The notes below the pieces were generated by a model that was given only the letters and a program-made list of their open reading frames with translations, was not told the DNA's origin and made no database searches. The translations under genes and the position numbers were made by a program. A stretch of DNA of 34,145 nt from Balneolales bacterium (GTDB taxonomy: Bacteria; Bacteroidota; Rhodothermia; Balneolales; Natronogracilivirgulaceae): contig SLJN01000011.1 of NCBI GenBank assembly GCA_007135115.1, forward strand, positions 1 through 34,145. Reading direction: 5' to 3'. Below, one piece after another: positions 25,385 to 34,145 of the stretch (positions within the stretch are counted from its first letter, which is position 1; every line of letters starts with the position of its first letter).

Positions 25385-27798
25385 GTGCTGAGCAACCATC
25401 TGAGGAAGCCTTAAAGAATATCAATGATATCGCCGCTAAAGTGGTGATGTTAGAGGCTGATGATATTCAAACACTCGGAGAAATTCTCAAGATGGCTGAG
25501 GAGTTGCAGGTTTCCGGGTTTGAAGAATATATCGAACAGGTGCGCAGTGTTGCTGAGCGTCTCATCCTTGATGAGTATGAAAGTTCGGAAGTCGGACTTG
25601 AAGAGCTAAGCGCGGCGGTAGAACAGCTTCAGATTGCCACCGAAGATTCTGGTATGCTCAGCGGTGAGCAGTATGAAGAGAAAAAAGAGCAGCTGGAAGA
25701 ACAGGAAAAATCCGAGTCCGCCACAGAGGATTCCGATTCCAAAATAGTTTTTGATCAGGAAACAGAGGAGAACTCGGGCGGACAAACGGAGACTCAGGAA
25801 GAAAAGCCTGCTCAAAAAAGCAAAAAAGGTACTTCTGCAAGTAAGGGAAAAAGCAAATCCGGCAAGAAAAAGAGCGGTAAGAAGACTGGTGAAGAAACAA
25901 CTGCCGCCGGTAAGAAAGAAGATCAGACCGAAACTACCGAAGAACCTGACTCAAAGTCTGTTGAGGCCGCTGAACCCGTAAAAACAGGCGGTAAGTTATC
26001 GGATGAAGAGATTGAAAAAGAAGTAAAGAAATATACTCAGAAGAAAGATGATCCGGATCTAATCGCTCAAACTATTGTTGAAGATCCGGAGCTTGTACAG
26101 GGTTTCATTGAAGAGTCTCAGGAAAATATCCAAATGATTGAAAACGGCCTGCTCGAGTGGGAGGCCGACCCGGATAACACTGAACATGTTGATTCGGTAT
26201 TCAGGCCATTTCATACGATTAAAGGAGTCGCAGGATTTTTGAACCTGTCGGAAATCAATAGTTTTGCGCACCTTTATGAAGACTTGCTCGATGATGCCCG
26301 TAAGGGTGATATCTTTTACAATGAGCAGATTTCCGAAGTGGTCTTCGATGGTGTTGATGCACTGCGGGATATGGTCGCAGCGGTATCAGCTTCCAGTAAT
26401 GCCCGGGATTATGTTCCCCATGATGTGGATATTCCGGAATTTGCAAGGCGGATCATCAAAATCCGCGCCGGGGATATTGATGAAACCCAACCGATATTGC
26501 CTGAAACGACACCGGCTGAAACCGATGAATCTACCGACTTAACGCAATACCAGCAGTTAGCGAAGGACAATCCGGAACCAGCAAAAAGTCCGGCCACTAC
26601 CGGCCAAACAAATAAAAGCCATGACAGCTCGGTTAAGGTTAACATTCAAAAAATGGATAACCTGATTGATCTGGTGGGTGAGTTGGTCGTAACTCAAAAT
26701 ATGGTGGTGGAAAACGATGTCATCAAAAAAAGTACGGACAAAAGACTCGAACAGGATATTGGTCAGCTAAAGAGGATTACCTCCAATTTGCAAGACCTTT
26801 CGATGTCTCTGCGGATGGTTCCCGTGAAGGATATTTTCCAAAAAATGCACCGGATCGTTCGTGATTTGAGCAGAAAATCCGAAAAACAAATTGTGATTGA
26901 GATGCACGGTGAACAAACCGAAATCGATCGCAATATGGTTGATGAGCTTTATGAGCCTCTGGTGCACATTATCCGGAATAACTGCGATCATGGTATTGAG
27001 TCTCCCGAAGAGAGACGAGAGGCCGGCAAGCCGGAAACCGGTACGATCATGCTCAATGCTTATTACCGCGGCGGGATGGTGGTTATCGAGATTTCGGATG
27101 ACGGTGCCGGAATTGATATCCAGGCCATTAAAAGTAAAGCCGTCGAACGGGGGTTATGCCAGGCCGACGATGGTCTCAGCGATCAGGAGATTCTGAACTT
27201 TATTTTCACCTCCGGTTTTTCAACAACAAAAAATATCACCGATGTTTCGGGGCGTGGTGTGGGTATGGATGTTGTTAAAAAAGCGATAGACCGGTTGCGT
27301 GGAAATGTTGAAATCAACACCAAACAAGGCAGGGGTACAACTTTCTCGATGCGCTTGCCATTGACGCTTGCTATCATCGACGGGGTTATTATAAAAGTGG
27401 GAAGCGAGCGCTATATCATCCCGACGATTACGATAAAAGAGTCGATCATACCCGAGAAAAAGCATTTTAATACCATCGCGGGCAAAGGAGAAACCGTACT
27501 TATTCGCGATAAAGTATTACCGCTTTTGAGGTTAAATAAAATCTTCGGAATTGAAGACGGAGTTGAAAATGCCGAAGAAGGATTGCTTATTATAGTAGAA
27601 AGTGATGGGCAGGAGGCGGCCATCCTTATTGATGATTTGTTCGACAAGCAGGAAATAGTAATTAAATCATTGGGTGAAAGTCTTAATCAAATACAGGGAC
27701 TGGCAGGGGGCGCCATTCTTGCAGATGGGAATGTAGGCCTTATAGTTGATATTCCTACATTGTTGCCCAAATCAAAAATGCGGTTTAAGAGCGAATAA
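25381..27798 (+). CDS. cheA: Chemotaxis histidine kinase CheA
   Basis: 805 residues. An N-terminal helical region (about 1-90) of no recognised family is followed by a Lys/Glu/Ser-rich low-complexity linker (about 95-215). The Hpt domain (about 235-340) has the phosphorylated His 278 in FHTIKGVAGFL. Then come a dimerisation domain (VKVNIQKMDNLIDLVGELVV), an HATPase domain with N-box NNCDHGIE near 533, G1 DDGAGID and G2 GRGVGMDVV, and a CheW-like domain at the C-terminus. CheA autophosphorylates under chemoreceptor control and passes phosphate to CheY and CheB. It is longer than E. coli CheA (654) because of the N-terminal extension. A separate P2 (CheY-binding) domain is not evident; the region after Hpt is a short linker. 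Confidence 0.95.
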   Translation: MSAEQPSEEALKNINDIAAKVVMLEADDIQTLGEILKMAEELQVSGFEEYIEQVRSVAERLILDEYESSEVGLEELSAAVEQLQIATEDSGMLSGEQYEEKKEQLEEQEKSESATEDSDSKIVFDQETEENSGGQTETQEEKPAQKSKKGTSASKGKSKSGKKKSGKKTGEETTAAGKKEDQTETTEEPDSKSVEAAEPVKTGGKLSDEEIEKEVKKYTQKKDDPDLIAQTIVEDPELVQGFIEESQENIQMIENGLLEWEADPDNTEHVDSVFRPFHTIKGVAGFLNLSEINSFAHLYEDLLDDARKGDIFYNEQISEVVFDGVDALRDMVAAVSASSNARDYVPHDVDIPEFARRIIKIRAGDIDETQPILPETTPAETDESTDLTQYQQLAKDNPEPAKSPATTGQTNKSHDSSVKVNIQKMDNLIDLVGELVVTQNMVVENDVIKKSTDKRLEQDIGQLKRITSNLQDLSMSLRMVPVKDIFQKMHRIVRDLSRKSEKQIVIEMHGEQTEIDRNMVDELYEPLVHIIRNNCDHGIESPEERREAGKPETGTIMLNAYYRGGMVVIEISDDGAGIDIQAIKSKAVERGLCQADDGLSDQEILNFIFTSGFSTTKNITDVSGRGVGMDVVKKAIDRLRGNVEINTKQGRGTTFSMRLPLTLAIIDGVIIKVGSERYIIPTITIKESIIPEKKHFNTIAGKGETVLIRDKVLPLLRLNKIFGIEDGVENAEEGLLIIVESDGQEAAILIDDLFDKQEIVIKSLGESLNQIQGLAGGAILADGNVGLIVDIPTLLPKSKMRFKSE

Positions 27799-27813
27799 TA
27801 AAATGGTTGTGAT

Positions 27814-28497
27814 ATGAGCAAAAAAAAGAGCAAGAAAACGGATAACTCCAATGAGATGGATGAGCTTCTCAAGGAGATAGAAAACGATCCTAAATTGCAG
27901 GAAAAGCCGGAATCTGCAAAAGAAACTGATTCTAATAAGCCGGTTAAAAAGAAAGATGCGCAGGTCTCTCAAAAGAAGAATGATTCCGAGGCAGATGATA
28001 ATGCCGATGAAGAAGCGCAACTAAAAGCCAAACCGGGAAAATATATTACCTTCAGGCTGGCAAAGGAAGATTACGGGATATACATCCTGAGCGTTAAAGA
28101 AATCATCGGGATGATGAATATAACGAAAGTCCCCCGTACGCCGGATTTTGTGCGCGGAGTCATCAACTTAAGAGGGAAAGTTCATCCTGTTATTGATCTT
28201 CGTAAACGATTTGGTATGCCCGAGAAGGAAGATGATGAGCGAACCCCGATTATCATTGTTGAAATAAAAAGTCAGCAAACCACTTCTCATCTGGGCATTG
28301 TAGTAGATGCGGTTTCAGAAGTGCTTAATGTGGGCGAAGACGATCTCGAACAAACGCCCTCGTTTGGTGTTGACCTGGATACCGATTTTATCCTGGGCCT
28401 TGCGAAAAGTGAAGAACGGGTAATTACACTCCTGGATATTGACCGGATTCTCACAAGCCGTCAACTGGTAATGCTTGATCAGGCGAAATCGGGATAA
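27814..28497 (+). CDS. cheW: Chemotaxis coupling protein CheW
   Basis: 227 residues. The CheW domain occupies about 70-225: KYITFRLAKEDYGIYILSVKEIIGMMNITKVPRTPDFVRGVINLRGKVHPVIDLR. The RGVINLRG core is the family hallmark. It bridges CheA and chemoreceptors. The first 70 residues are a charged Lys/Asp/Glu-rich extension absent from E. coli CheW (167 residues); it resembles the low-complexity linker of the neighbouring CheA. It follows cheA after 15 nt and ends directly against cheR, with no intervening base between stop and start. Confidence 0.95.
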   Translation: MSKKKSKKTDNSNEMDELLKEIENDPKLQEKPESAKETDSNKPVKKKDAQVSQKKNDSEADDNADEEAQLKAKPGKYITFRLAKEDYGIYILSVKEIIGMMNITKVPRTPDFVRGVINLRGKVHPVIDLRKRFGMPEKEDDERTPIIIVEIKSQQTTSHLGIVVDAVSEVLNVGEDDLEQTPSFGVDLDTDFILGLAKSEERVITLLDIDRILTSRQLVMLDQAKSG

Positions 28498-29379
28498 ATG
28501 GCGCAGGCAGCTACCGAAGGAAATGCACCTTTTCGGTATCACGAAATCAGCGATACGGAGTTTGAATATCTTCGTGATCTGATTTACCGTGAGGCCGGCA
28601 TCAATTTGACGCCACAGAAAAAGTTGCTGGCTCAGACCCGCCTTGGAAAACTGATGCGCAGAAGGAATATCAGCGGCTATGAAGAACTTTTTTCAATGAT
28701 CCAGGATGACAAGAGCGGGTTAGCTCTTGAAATGGTAATCGATGCCATATCAACCAACCATACGTTTTTCTTTCGCGAGGATGCCCATTTTAAGCTGCTG
28801 AATGAAGAGATTATTCCTGATATTCTTAGCAAGAAAAAGACGAACAAGCAGCTCATTCGGTTGTGGTCTGCCGGATGCTCCAGCGGTGAAGAACCCTACA
28901 CAGCCATCATTACATTTCTGGAAGCACAGCGCAACAAGCTCATTCCACCCGATACCCAACTCGAAGTAGTTGGTACCGATATTTCCAAAGAAATTCTGGA
29001 TAAAGCGGCAGCGGGATTATATCCTGCTGAAGTTGTTGAGAATCTGGATTATAACCTGAAAAAAAAGTATTTCCAGAAAGGCCGGGGAAGCTATCATAAG
29101 TATGTTAGAATCAAGCCTTCGGTCAATGAAAAAGTGACCTTCAGAAGGCACAATCTGCTGTTTCCGTTCTCGGATTTCGGAATGTTTGATATTATCATTT
29201 GTCGAAATGTAATGATCTATTTTGATCAGCAAACCAAACAAAAAGTATTGGATAACATGCTTCAAAGTATGCACACCGATAGTTTTCTGATCATAGGGCA
29301 TTCCGAAAGTTTAAATAATATTAGGCATTCGCTGAAAACATACAGACCAACCATCTTCAGACCTAAAGAAGGGTTTTAA
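28498..29379 (+). CDS. cheR: Chemoreceptor methyltransferase CheR
   Basis: 293 residues. The N-terminal helical domain (about 15-90: FEYLRDLIYREAGINLTPQKKLL) is followed by the SAM-binding domain with LWSAGCSSGEEPYTAI near residue 122 and FDIIICRNVMIYFD near 232, both diagnostic for CheR. It transfers methyl groups from SAM to glutamates on chemoreceptors, the adaptation step opposed by CheB. The length is close to E. coli CheR (286). The ATG follows the cheW stop without a gap, implying coupled translation. Confidence 0.95.
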   Translation: MAQAATEGNAPFRYHEISDTEFEYLRDLIYREAGINLTPQKKLLAQTRLGKLMRRRNISGYEELFSMIQDDKSGLALEMVIDAISTNHTFFFREDAHFKLLNEEIIPDILSKKKTNKQLIRLWSAGCSSGEEPYTAIITFLEAQRNKLIPPDTQLEVVGTDISKEILDKAAAGLYPAEVVENLDYNLKKKYFQKGRGSYHKYVRIKPSVNEKVTFRRHNLLFPFSDFGMFDIIICRNVMIYFDQQTKQKVLDNMLQSMHTDSFLIIGHSESLNNIRHSLKTYRPTIFRPKEGF

Positions 29380-29390
29380 CAAAGCGCTGA

Positions 29391-29921
29391 ATGAGTTTAA
29401 TTGCTACAGAACAAAAACTGGAAAAAAAAGTGGTCGGGATATCTGACATGCAAGTCAGCAGTGATCCTTCCGATCTGCTGGTGACCTACTCATTAGGATC
29501 ATGCCTGGGGGTGGTGTTATACGATTATATGAATCAGGTTGGGGGTTTAAGCCACATCATGCTTCCCGAGTCGGGATTGGAAAAACTTTCCGATGATTCC
29601 ATTGCCTTCAACCCCTTGAAGTATGTTGATTCGGCTATGCCGGTTTTTTTGAATGATTATTATGATGCAGGTGGCCGGAAGAAATCAACGGTAGTAAGTG
29701 TTTTTGGAGGTGCCAAGCTTTTTAAGCAAAAAGATATGTTCAATATCGGTAAGCGAAACTTTGCGGAATTTCGTAAATATTTATGGAAAGCGGGCTTGTT
29801 AATTAAGCACAAACATGTTGGTGGTACGGCTCACAGGACGGTTAAGCTTTTTATGGACACTGGTATCATAAAAGTTGAAGTAAATAAGGAAGACAATATC
29901 ACTTATAAATGTGGTCGTTAG
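29391..29921 (+). CDS. cheD: Chemoreceptor glutamine deamidase CheD
   Basis: 176 residues. The catalytic cysteine lies in TYSLGSCLGVVLYD (Cys38) and the catalytic histidine in GGLSHIMLP (His55); FGGAKLF follows further on, as in the family. CheD deamidates glutamines of chemoreceptors and, in some species, is a partner of CheC. No cheC is in the window; the related phosphatase CheX is encoded two genes on. It follows cheR by 11 nt in the same operon. Confidence 0.92.
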   Translation: MSLIATEQKLEKKVVGISDMQVSSDPSDLLVTYSLGSCLGVVLYDYMNQVGGLSHIMLPESGLEKLSDDSIAFNPLKYVDSAMPVFLNDYYDAGGRKKSTVVSVFGGAKLFKQKDMFNIGKRNFAEFRKYLWKAGLLIKHKHVGGTAHRTVKLFMDTGIIKVEVNKEDNITYKCGR

Positions 29922-29949
29922 GGTAACTAATACTAAATAATTTTGTACC

Positions 29950-30339
29950 ATGGCCTTTAATATTTTAATAGTCGACGACTCCCCGGTGATGAGAAAGGTT
30001 ATCAATAGGACGGTAAATCTGTCAGGCATAGAAGTTGGTAATATTGTGGAGGCCGGTAACGGAAAAGATGGACTTGAAAAACTTGAAGAAAACTGGGTGG
30101 ATCTGATCTTGACCGATATAAACATGCCGGTCATGAACGGAATTCAATTCATCGAATCCCTAAAAACCGATGAAGTTATGAAATCTATCCCTGTGATTGT
30201 AATATCCACGGAGGGTAGAGATACCGTGGTTCAACAGGCTCTGTCTCTGGGAGCAGCTGATTACATAACCAAACCATTCCAGCCGGAGGAAATCGGTCAG
30301 GATATTCTAAAAATTCTGGGATATGATGTTGAAGAATAA
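29950..30339 (+). CDS. cheY: CheY-type response regulator (operon copy)
   Basis: 129-residue single receiver domain. D9-D10 form the acidic pocket, D56 is the phospho-acceptor (ILTDINMPVMNG), followed by the conserved Thr (VISTEGRD) and Lys (YITKPF). No output domain, so it works as a diffusible switch binder or phosphate sink. It lies between cheD and cheX and overlaps cheX by 17 nt. A second CheY of similar size is encoded at 32734-33108 next to cheZ, so the two probably divide the motor and sink roles; which is which cannot be told from sequence. Confidence 0.93.
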   Translation: MAFNILIVDDSPVMRKVINRTVNLSGIEVGNIVEAGNGKDGLEKLEENWVDLILTDINMPVMNGIQFIESLKTDEVMKSIPVIVISTEGRDTVVQQALSLGAADYITKPFQPEEIGQDILKILGYDVEE

Positions 30340-30775
30340 ACAAGTTTTGGATGAAGTCATCCACGAGATTATGGATGATATGTTTTTCATGTTTCCTGAA
30401 ATAGACGGAGATGGAAATCCGCTTCAGGCTGAAGAACTGGAGGACCCATACATGGATGTCGGGATTCATTTCAATAAAGAGCATTTGATCCGGATTCGAA
30501 TCGAACGATCCATGCTGACAGAAATGGCAGCCAATTTTACCGGCCTTTCGCCTGAAGAGATTGAGCAAGATCATCTTGAATCAACCGCGACTGAAACGGC
30601 AAACATTATTGGGGGTAATTTTTTAGTTAAAATTGATCCTCAGCAGCAGCTAAGCTTATCGATTCCGGAGGTTTTTAATCCGGATGAAGCAATTCCGAAA
30701 GATGAAAGACCCTGGCAGCTATCTTTTGTCACCGACAGCGGCGGCCTGCTCTGCTGGCCGGAACCCCTGCGCTAA
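30323..30775 (+). CDS. cheX: CheY-P phosphatase CheX
   Basis: 150 residues. The CheC/CheX/FliY family motif is seen as ESTATETANIIGGNF (about residues 92-106), where the E-x3-E-x2-N arrangement supplies the acid and the asparagine for CheY-P dephosphorylation. The remainder (DVGIHFNKEHLIRIRIERSMLTEMAANF) fits the alpha/beta fold of the family. It begins inside the end of cheY (17-nt overlap), which suggests stoichiometric co-expression with that CheY. The ATG at 30323 is followed at once by a second ATG. Confidence 0.85.
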   Translation: MMLKNKQVLDEVIHEIMDDMFFMFPEIDGDGNPLQAEELEDPYMDVGIHFNKEHLIRIRIERSMLTEMAANFTGLSPEEIEQDHLESTATETANIIGGNFLVKIDPQQQLSLSIPEVFNPDEAIPKDERPWQLSFVTDSGGLLCWPEPLR

Positions 30776-30799
30776 GCCGCCAAGAAACCAATCAGCTGA

Positions 30800-31913
<1,114 letters not shown>

Positions 31914-31935
31914 CGCCGGGGAAACACCTCCTTCA

Positions 31936-31977
31936 AATAAAAAAACCTTTACTACCTGATGGAAGGCAGTAAAGGTT
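31936..31977 (-). terminator. Terminator of cheZ
   Basis: A perfect 10-bp stem aacctttact/agtaaaggtt (31944-31953 with 31968-31977) with an A-rich left flank (aaataaaaaaa), which reads as a U-tract on the minus strand. It sits between the converging cheB and cheZ genes; the plus-strand side has only a weak T-stretch. Confidence 0.8.
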
Positions 31978-32008
31978 GAGCAAATCTAATTTTTGTCGCG
32001 GAAGTAAA

Positions 32009-32722
32009 TCAGTTGAACAAATCGTCGATATCGTTCTGAGAGAATTTTGACGATTCGTCTTTCTTCTCTCGCGGATCGGGATCGTCGGCTGTCAGGCGGC
32101 TTTGATCATCAATTTTTGTTTCCATGATCCGCTCGAATTCCTCAACATTTACACCCAGAGTTTGCAGGATGTTTTCTTTTACATCCTTGTCGATATCCAT
32201 GTCGTAGATGCGGGTAAACAGGGTGAGCATCTTCTTTTGAACTTCGGCAAGAACATGGCGAACGTGAACCAGCTTTTGAGAGACGATATCATGAAACTGC
32301 AGAGCATTCATGATTTGAGAGGTATTATTTCTGATTTCAGACGCCGGATTTTTAACCTGATCAAGACCTTCGATGTTTTCGGTAGCTTTTTGGAACTCAT
32401 CGAGTTGCTTGAGGATATTCTCGACGTTCTCCATAATCTGGTAGGTTGCATCAGAGGTTTCCTCAACAGCCGCATCGATTTCTACAGCCGCATCCGGCAT
32501 CATCCCTGAGGTATTCATCAGCGACTCCGATACATCATTAAGCAGCGGAGTTACTTCACGCAAAAAGATGAACAGCTCTTCAAGAAACGGTAAAATCCCC
32601 TCGCCGAAAGCAAACAAACTTTTTATATGTTGAATGCGATCGAGAATTTCGTTGTAATCCTCACCCTTAAGCAAATCGGGGTCTTTGGCCTTATCAGTTT
32701 TCTTCGACTTATCGGTGCCCAT
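32009..32722 (-). CDS. cheZ: CheY-P phosphatase CheZ
   Basis: 237 residues, mostly helical. The catalytic region of CheZ is recognisable as IMNALQFHDIVSQKL, with the D-x3-Q pair that inserts into the CheY active site in the E. coli protein (D143/Q147). The C-terminal tail SQNDIDDLFN resembles the CheY-binding peptide at the end of CheZ. The basic N-terminus (KSKKTDKAKD) is an extension. The gene is 11 nt downstream of a cheY and converges on cheB. CheZ is best known from Proteobacteria; here it coexists with CheX. Confidence 0.82.
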   Translation of the reverse strand: MGTDKSKKTDKAKDPDLLKGEDYNEILDRIQHIKSLFAFGEGILPFLEELFIFLREVTPLLNDVSESLMNTSGMMPDAAVEIDAAVEETSDATYQIMENVENILKQLDEFQKATENIEGLDQVKNPASEIRNNTSQIMNALQFHDIVSQKLVHVRHVLAEVQKKMLTLFTRIYDMDIDKDVKENILQTLGVNVEEFERIMETKIDDQSRLTADDPDPREKKDESSKFSQNDIDDLFN

Positions 32723-32733
32723 GGTGATGATAC

Positions 32734-33108
32734 TCAGATTAGTTTGTTAATTTTTTCTTCAAGCGTTTCCGGGGTGAATGGTTTAACAATGTAATTGTTG
32801 ACCCCGGCCTGCACAGCCTGGAGAACATCGTCTTTCATACCACGCGTGGTAATCATCAAAATCGGCAGATTCTCATATTCAGATTGACTGCGAATTTCGG
32901 TTACGAATTCTAACCCGTTCATTTCGGGCATATTCCAGTCTGTAATGACAAAATTGATAGAATTTTCCTTCAGCATATCAATGGCTTCTTTACCATTGGA
33001 GGCATCGATTGAGTTTTTGTAACCGATTCGCTCAAGGGTATTCTTAATGATCCGTCGCATCGTCGGCGAGTCATCGACAATAAGAATATTGAGATCTTCT
33101 TGGCTCAT
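32734..33108 (-). CDS. cheY: CheY-type response regulator (cheZ-linked copy)
   Basis: 124 residues from the ATG at 33108; the ORF track starts three codons earlier at a TTG. Receiver features: D12-D13, phospho-acceptor D57 (VITDWNMPEMNG), Thr in MITTRG, Lys in YIVKPF. The DWNMPEMNG and MPEMNGLEF stretches are closer to classical motor-binding CheY than those of the operon copy. It immediately precedes cheZ, so it is the likely substrate of that phosphatase. The TPR gene lies upstream on the same strand with 66 nt between. Confidence 0.93.
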   Translation of the reverse strand: MSQEDLNILIVDDSPTMRRIIKNTLERIGYKNSIDASNGKEAIDMLKENSINFVITDWNMPEMNGLEFVTEIRSQSEYENLPILMITTRGMKDDVLQAVQAGVNNYIVKPFTPETLEEKINKLI

Positions 33109-33174
33109 TGAGGACAATAATGGTTAGTAGTTGTTCTATGACGGACTTACAGATACTGCAATCCACAGAGATTG

Positions 33175-34145
33175 TCAAGCAAATTTTGTATGGTGTTCTG
33201 CTATGATCTCCTGGGCTTTCTCTACATTTTTTGATCTGACCAACGCTGCGACCCAGCGCCGCGTCAGCTCAGGTTTTTCAGGATTATTCTGGCACAACAG
33301 CTCATACACCTGAAGGCTGAAATCGTACCAACCCTGTTCCATGAATAATGAAAGAATCTCCAGTATCCTTGTTTCATCAGAAGCAGAAAGCGGCTTTTTT
33401 ACAACCTCACCGAATAAATGATTGAAATAAATCAAGGATTTATCATACTCACCCAGTTCAATTGCATATAGCAACAATCGTTCGATCACTTCCGACTGAA
33501 TGTTACCTTTCTTAAGGTCGTAATACTGTTCGTAATGAGCAAGTGCCCTTTCGTGCCATCCGTTACGGTAGGCCGATTCCCCCAGAAGATACTGCGTATC
33601 TGACAAAGGAAAAACCACATCCTGATTAACACGGGTTCCCGATGCAAGTACCTCAAGATAGGAGTACAGGTGATCATAAGCCTCTGTCCACCGGTTTGAT
33701 GCGAAAGCGGTTCGGAACAATACCAAAAATGGCATGCGCTGTTGCCGCGTGATTTCCAGTGATTGTTCGGCATGCTGTTTACTCTCATGCCAGCGATTTA
33801 ATTCATACGAAGCATCCGCCAGACCGTTGAGAGCTGCTGCGTGATCAAAGCTTAACAACCTCTTGGAATGTATCGCACTTTTAAAGGTAACGGAGGCCGT
33901 TTGGTAGGCACGGGAAGCAGCTTGATTAACACCTTTCATCAACAAGGCCGGACCGTGCTGCGGGTCTGAGGATATTTCTTCTTCCAGATCGATATTGCCG
34001 ATGAATTCATGATCCCTGACGATATCGAAAAAGTCATCGCTGACCTGCAACTCATTTTTTTGCAGTGCCGGATAAAAGTCGCGCAGATTGATTCCCTTTA
34101 ATTCAAAGTCATCGGTTTTAGGAAATAATCGAATTTCATTAAAAA
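33175..34145 (-). CDS. TPR-like repeat protein, partial (N-terminus outside window)
   Basis: The ORF track gives 291 residues from a TTG at 34050, but the frame stays open to the window edge with protein-like sequence (EIRLFPKTDDFELKGINLRDFYPALQ) and no start codon, so the true start lies beyond 34145. The visible part is a chain of helical hairpins of tetratricopeptide type: AAALNGLADASYELNRWHES, GESAYRNGWHERALAHYEQY, LLLYAIELGEYDKSLIYFNH. I do not recognise a catalytic domain; some related proteins carry an N-terminal glycosyltransferase before TPRs, which cannot be checked here. Same strand as cheY-cheZ, 66 nt upstream, so it may be in one operon. Confidence 0.75.
   Translation of the reverse strand, partial: FNEIRLFPKTDDFELKGINLRDFYPALQKNELQVSDDFFDIVRDHEFIGNIDLEEEISSDPQHGPALLMKGVNQAASRAYQTASVTFKSAIHSKRLLSFDHAAALNGLADASYELNRWHESKQHAEQSLEITRQQRMPFLVLFRTAFASNRWTEAYDHLYSYLEVLASGTRVNQDVVFPLSDTQYLLGESAYRNGWHERALAHYEQYYDLKKGNIQSEVIERLLLYAIELGEYDKSLIYFNHLFGEVVKKPLSASDETRILEILSLFMEQGWYDFSLQVYELLCQNNPEKPELTRRWVAALVRSKNVEKAQEIIAEHHTKFA

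Overview
The window looks like chromosomal DNA from a flagellated, Gram-negative bacterium with strongly acidic proteins. The mix of an Omp85/TamB pair, a PNaS-type Na/Pi transporter, FlgM/sigma28/sigma54-type flagellar control, frequent lack of Shine-Dalgarno sites and Asp/Glu-rich secreted proteins fits a moderately halophilic member of the Balneolota/Rhodothermota side of the Bacteroidota superphylum. That assignment is inference, not a database result.

Layout. 1-924: no credible gene; a mosaic of hairpin-forming dispersed-repeat material. 925-11319 (minus strand): membrane-anchored cupin protein, Na/Pi cotransporter with PhoU-like tail, a coupled TamB-like/Omp85 (TamA/BamA-like) pair, and a secreted protein with an internal duplication. 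11620-13479 (plus): an FkbM-type methyltransferase and an acidic putative lipoprotein. 13480-13898: an 11-bp-periodic repeat array, a terminator and tRNA-Leu(GAG) on the minus strand. 14278-20934: six tandem flagellin paralogues (called fla1 to fla6 here). 21228-23876: fliS, fliD, a FliT-like protein and a FlgM-like protein. 23942-31913: an NtrC-family sigma54 activator followed by cheA, cheW, cheR, cheD, cheY, cheX and a frameshifted cheB. 32009-34145 (minus): cheZ, a second cheY and a partial TPR protein running off the window.

How it may work together. Four sequences with the same architecture (TTAA-type -35 element, fixed spacing, CGATAA -10) precede fla1, fla2, fla3 and fliS and match the sigma28 (FliA) class; a FlgM-like anti-sigma factor is encoded nearby. 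Two sequences of the form TGGCAC-N5-TTGT, upstream of fliS and of the FkbM gene, resemble sigma54 sites, and the NtrC-family regulator carries the GAFTGA loop needed to act on sigma54. The chemotaxis genes supply kinase, coupling protein, methyltransferase, deamidase, methylesterase, two CheY proteins and two different CheY-P phosphatases (CheX, CheZ). No chemoreceptor is present in the window.

The most unusual signal is in the long 3' region of fla1 (about 15330-15540). Two consecutive predicted hairpins display the same 11-nt loop sequence, which is perfectly complementary to the start-codon region of fla4 and fla5. With flanking bases each module can pair over 22 nt with only a 1- or 2-nt bulge in the target. 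The segment ends in a very strong intrinsic terminator. fla4 and fla5 are also the flagellins for which I see no sigma28-type promoter. This is a candidate antisense RNA (3'UTR-derived or independent) that would let one flagellin message control the translation of others; it is a sequence-based hypothesis only.
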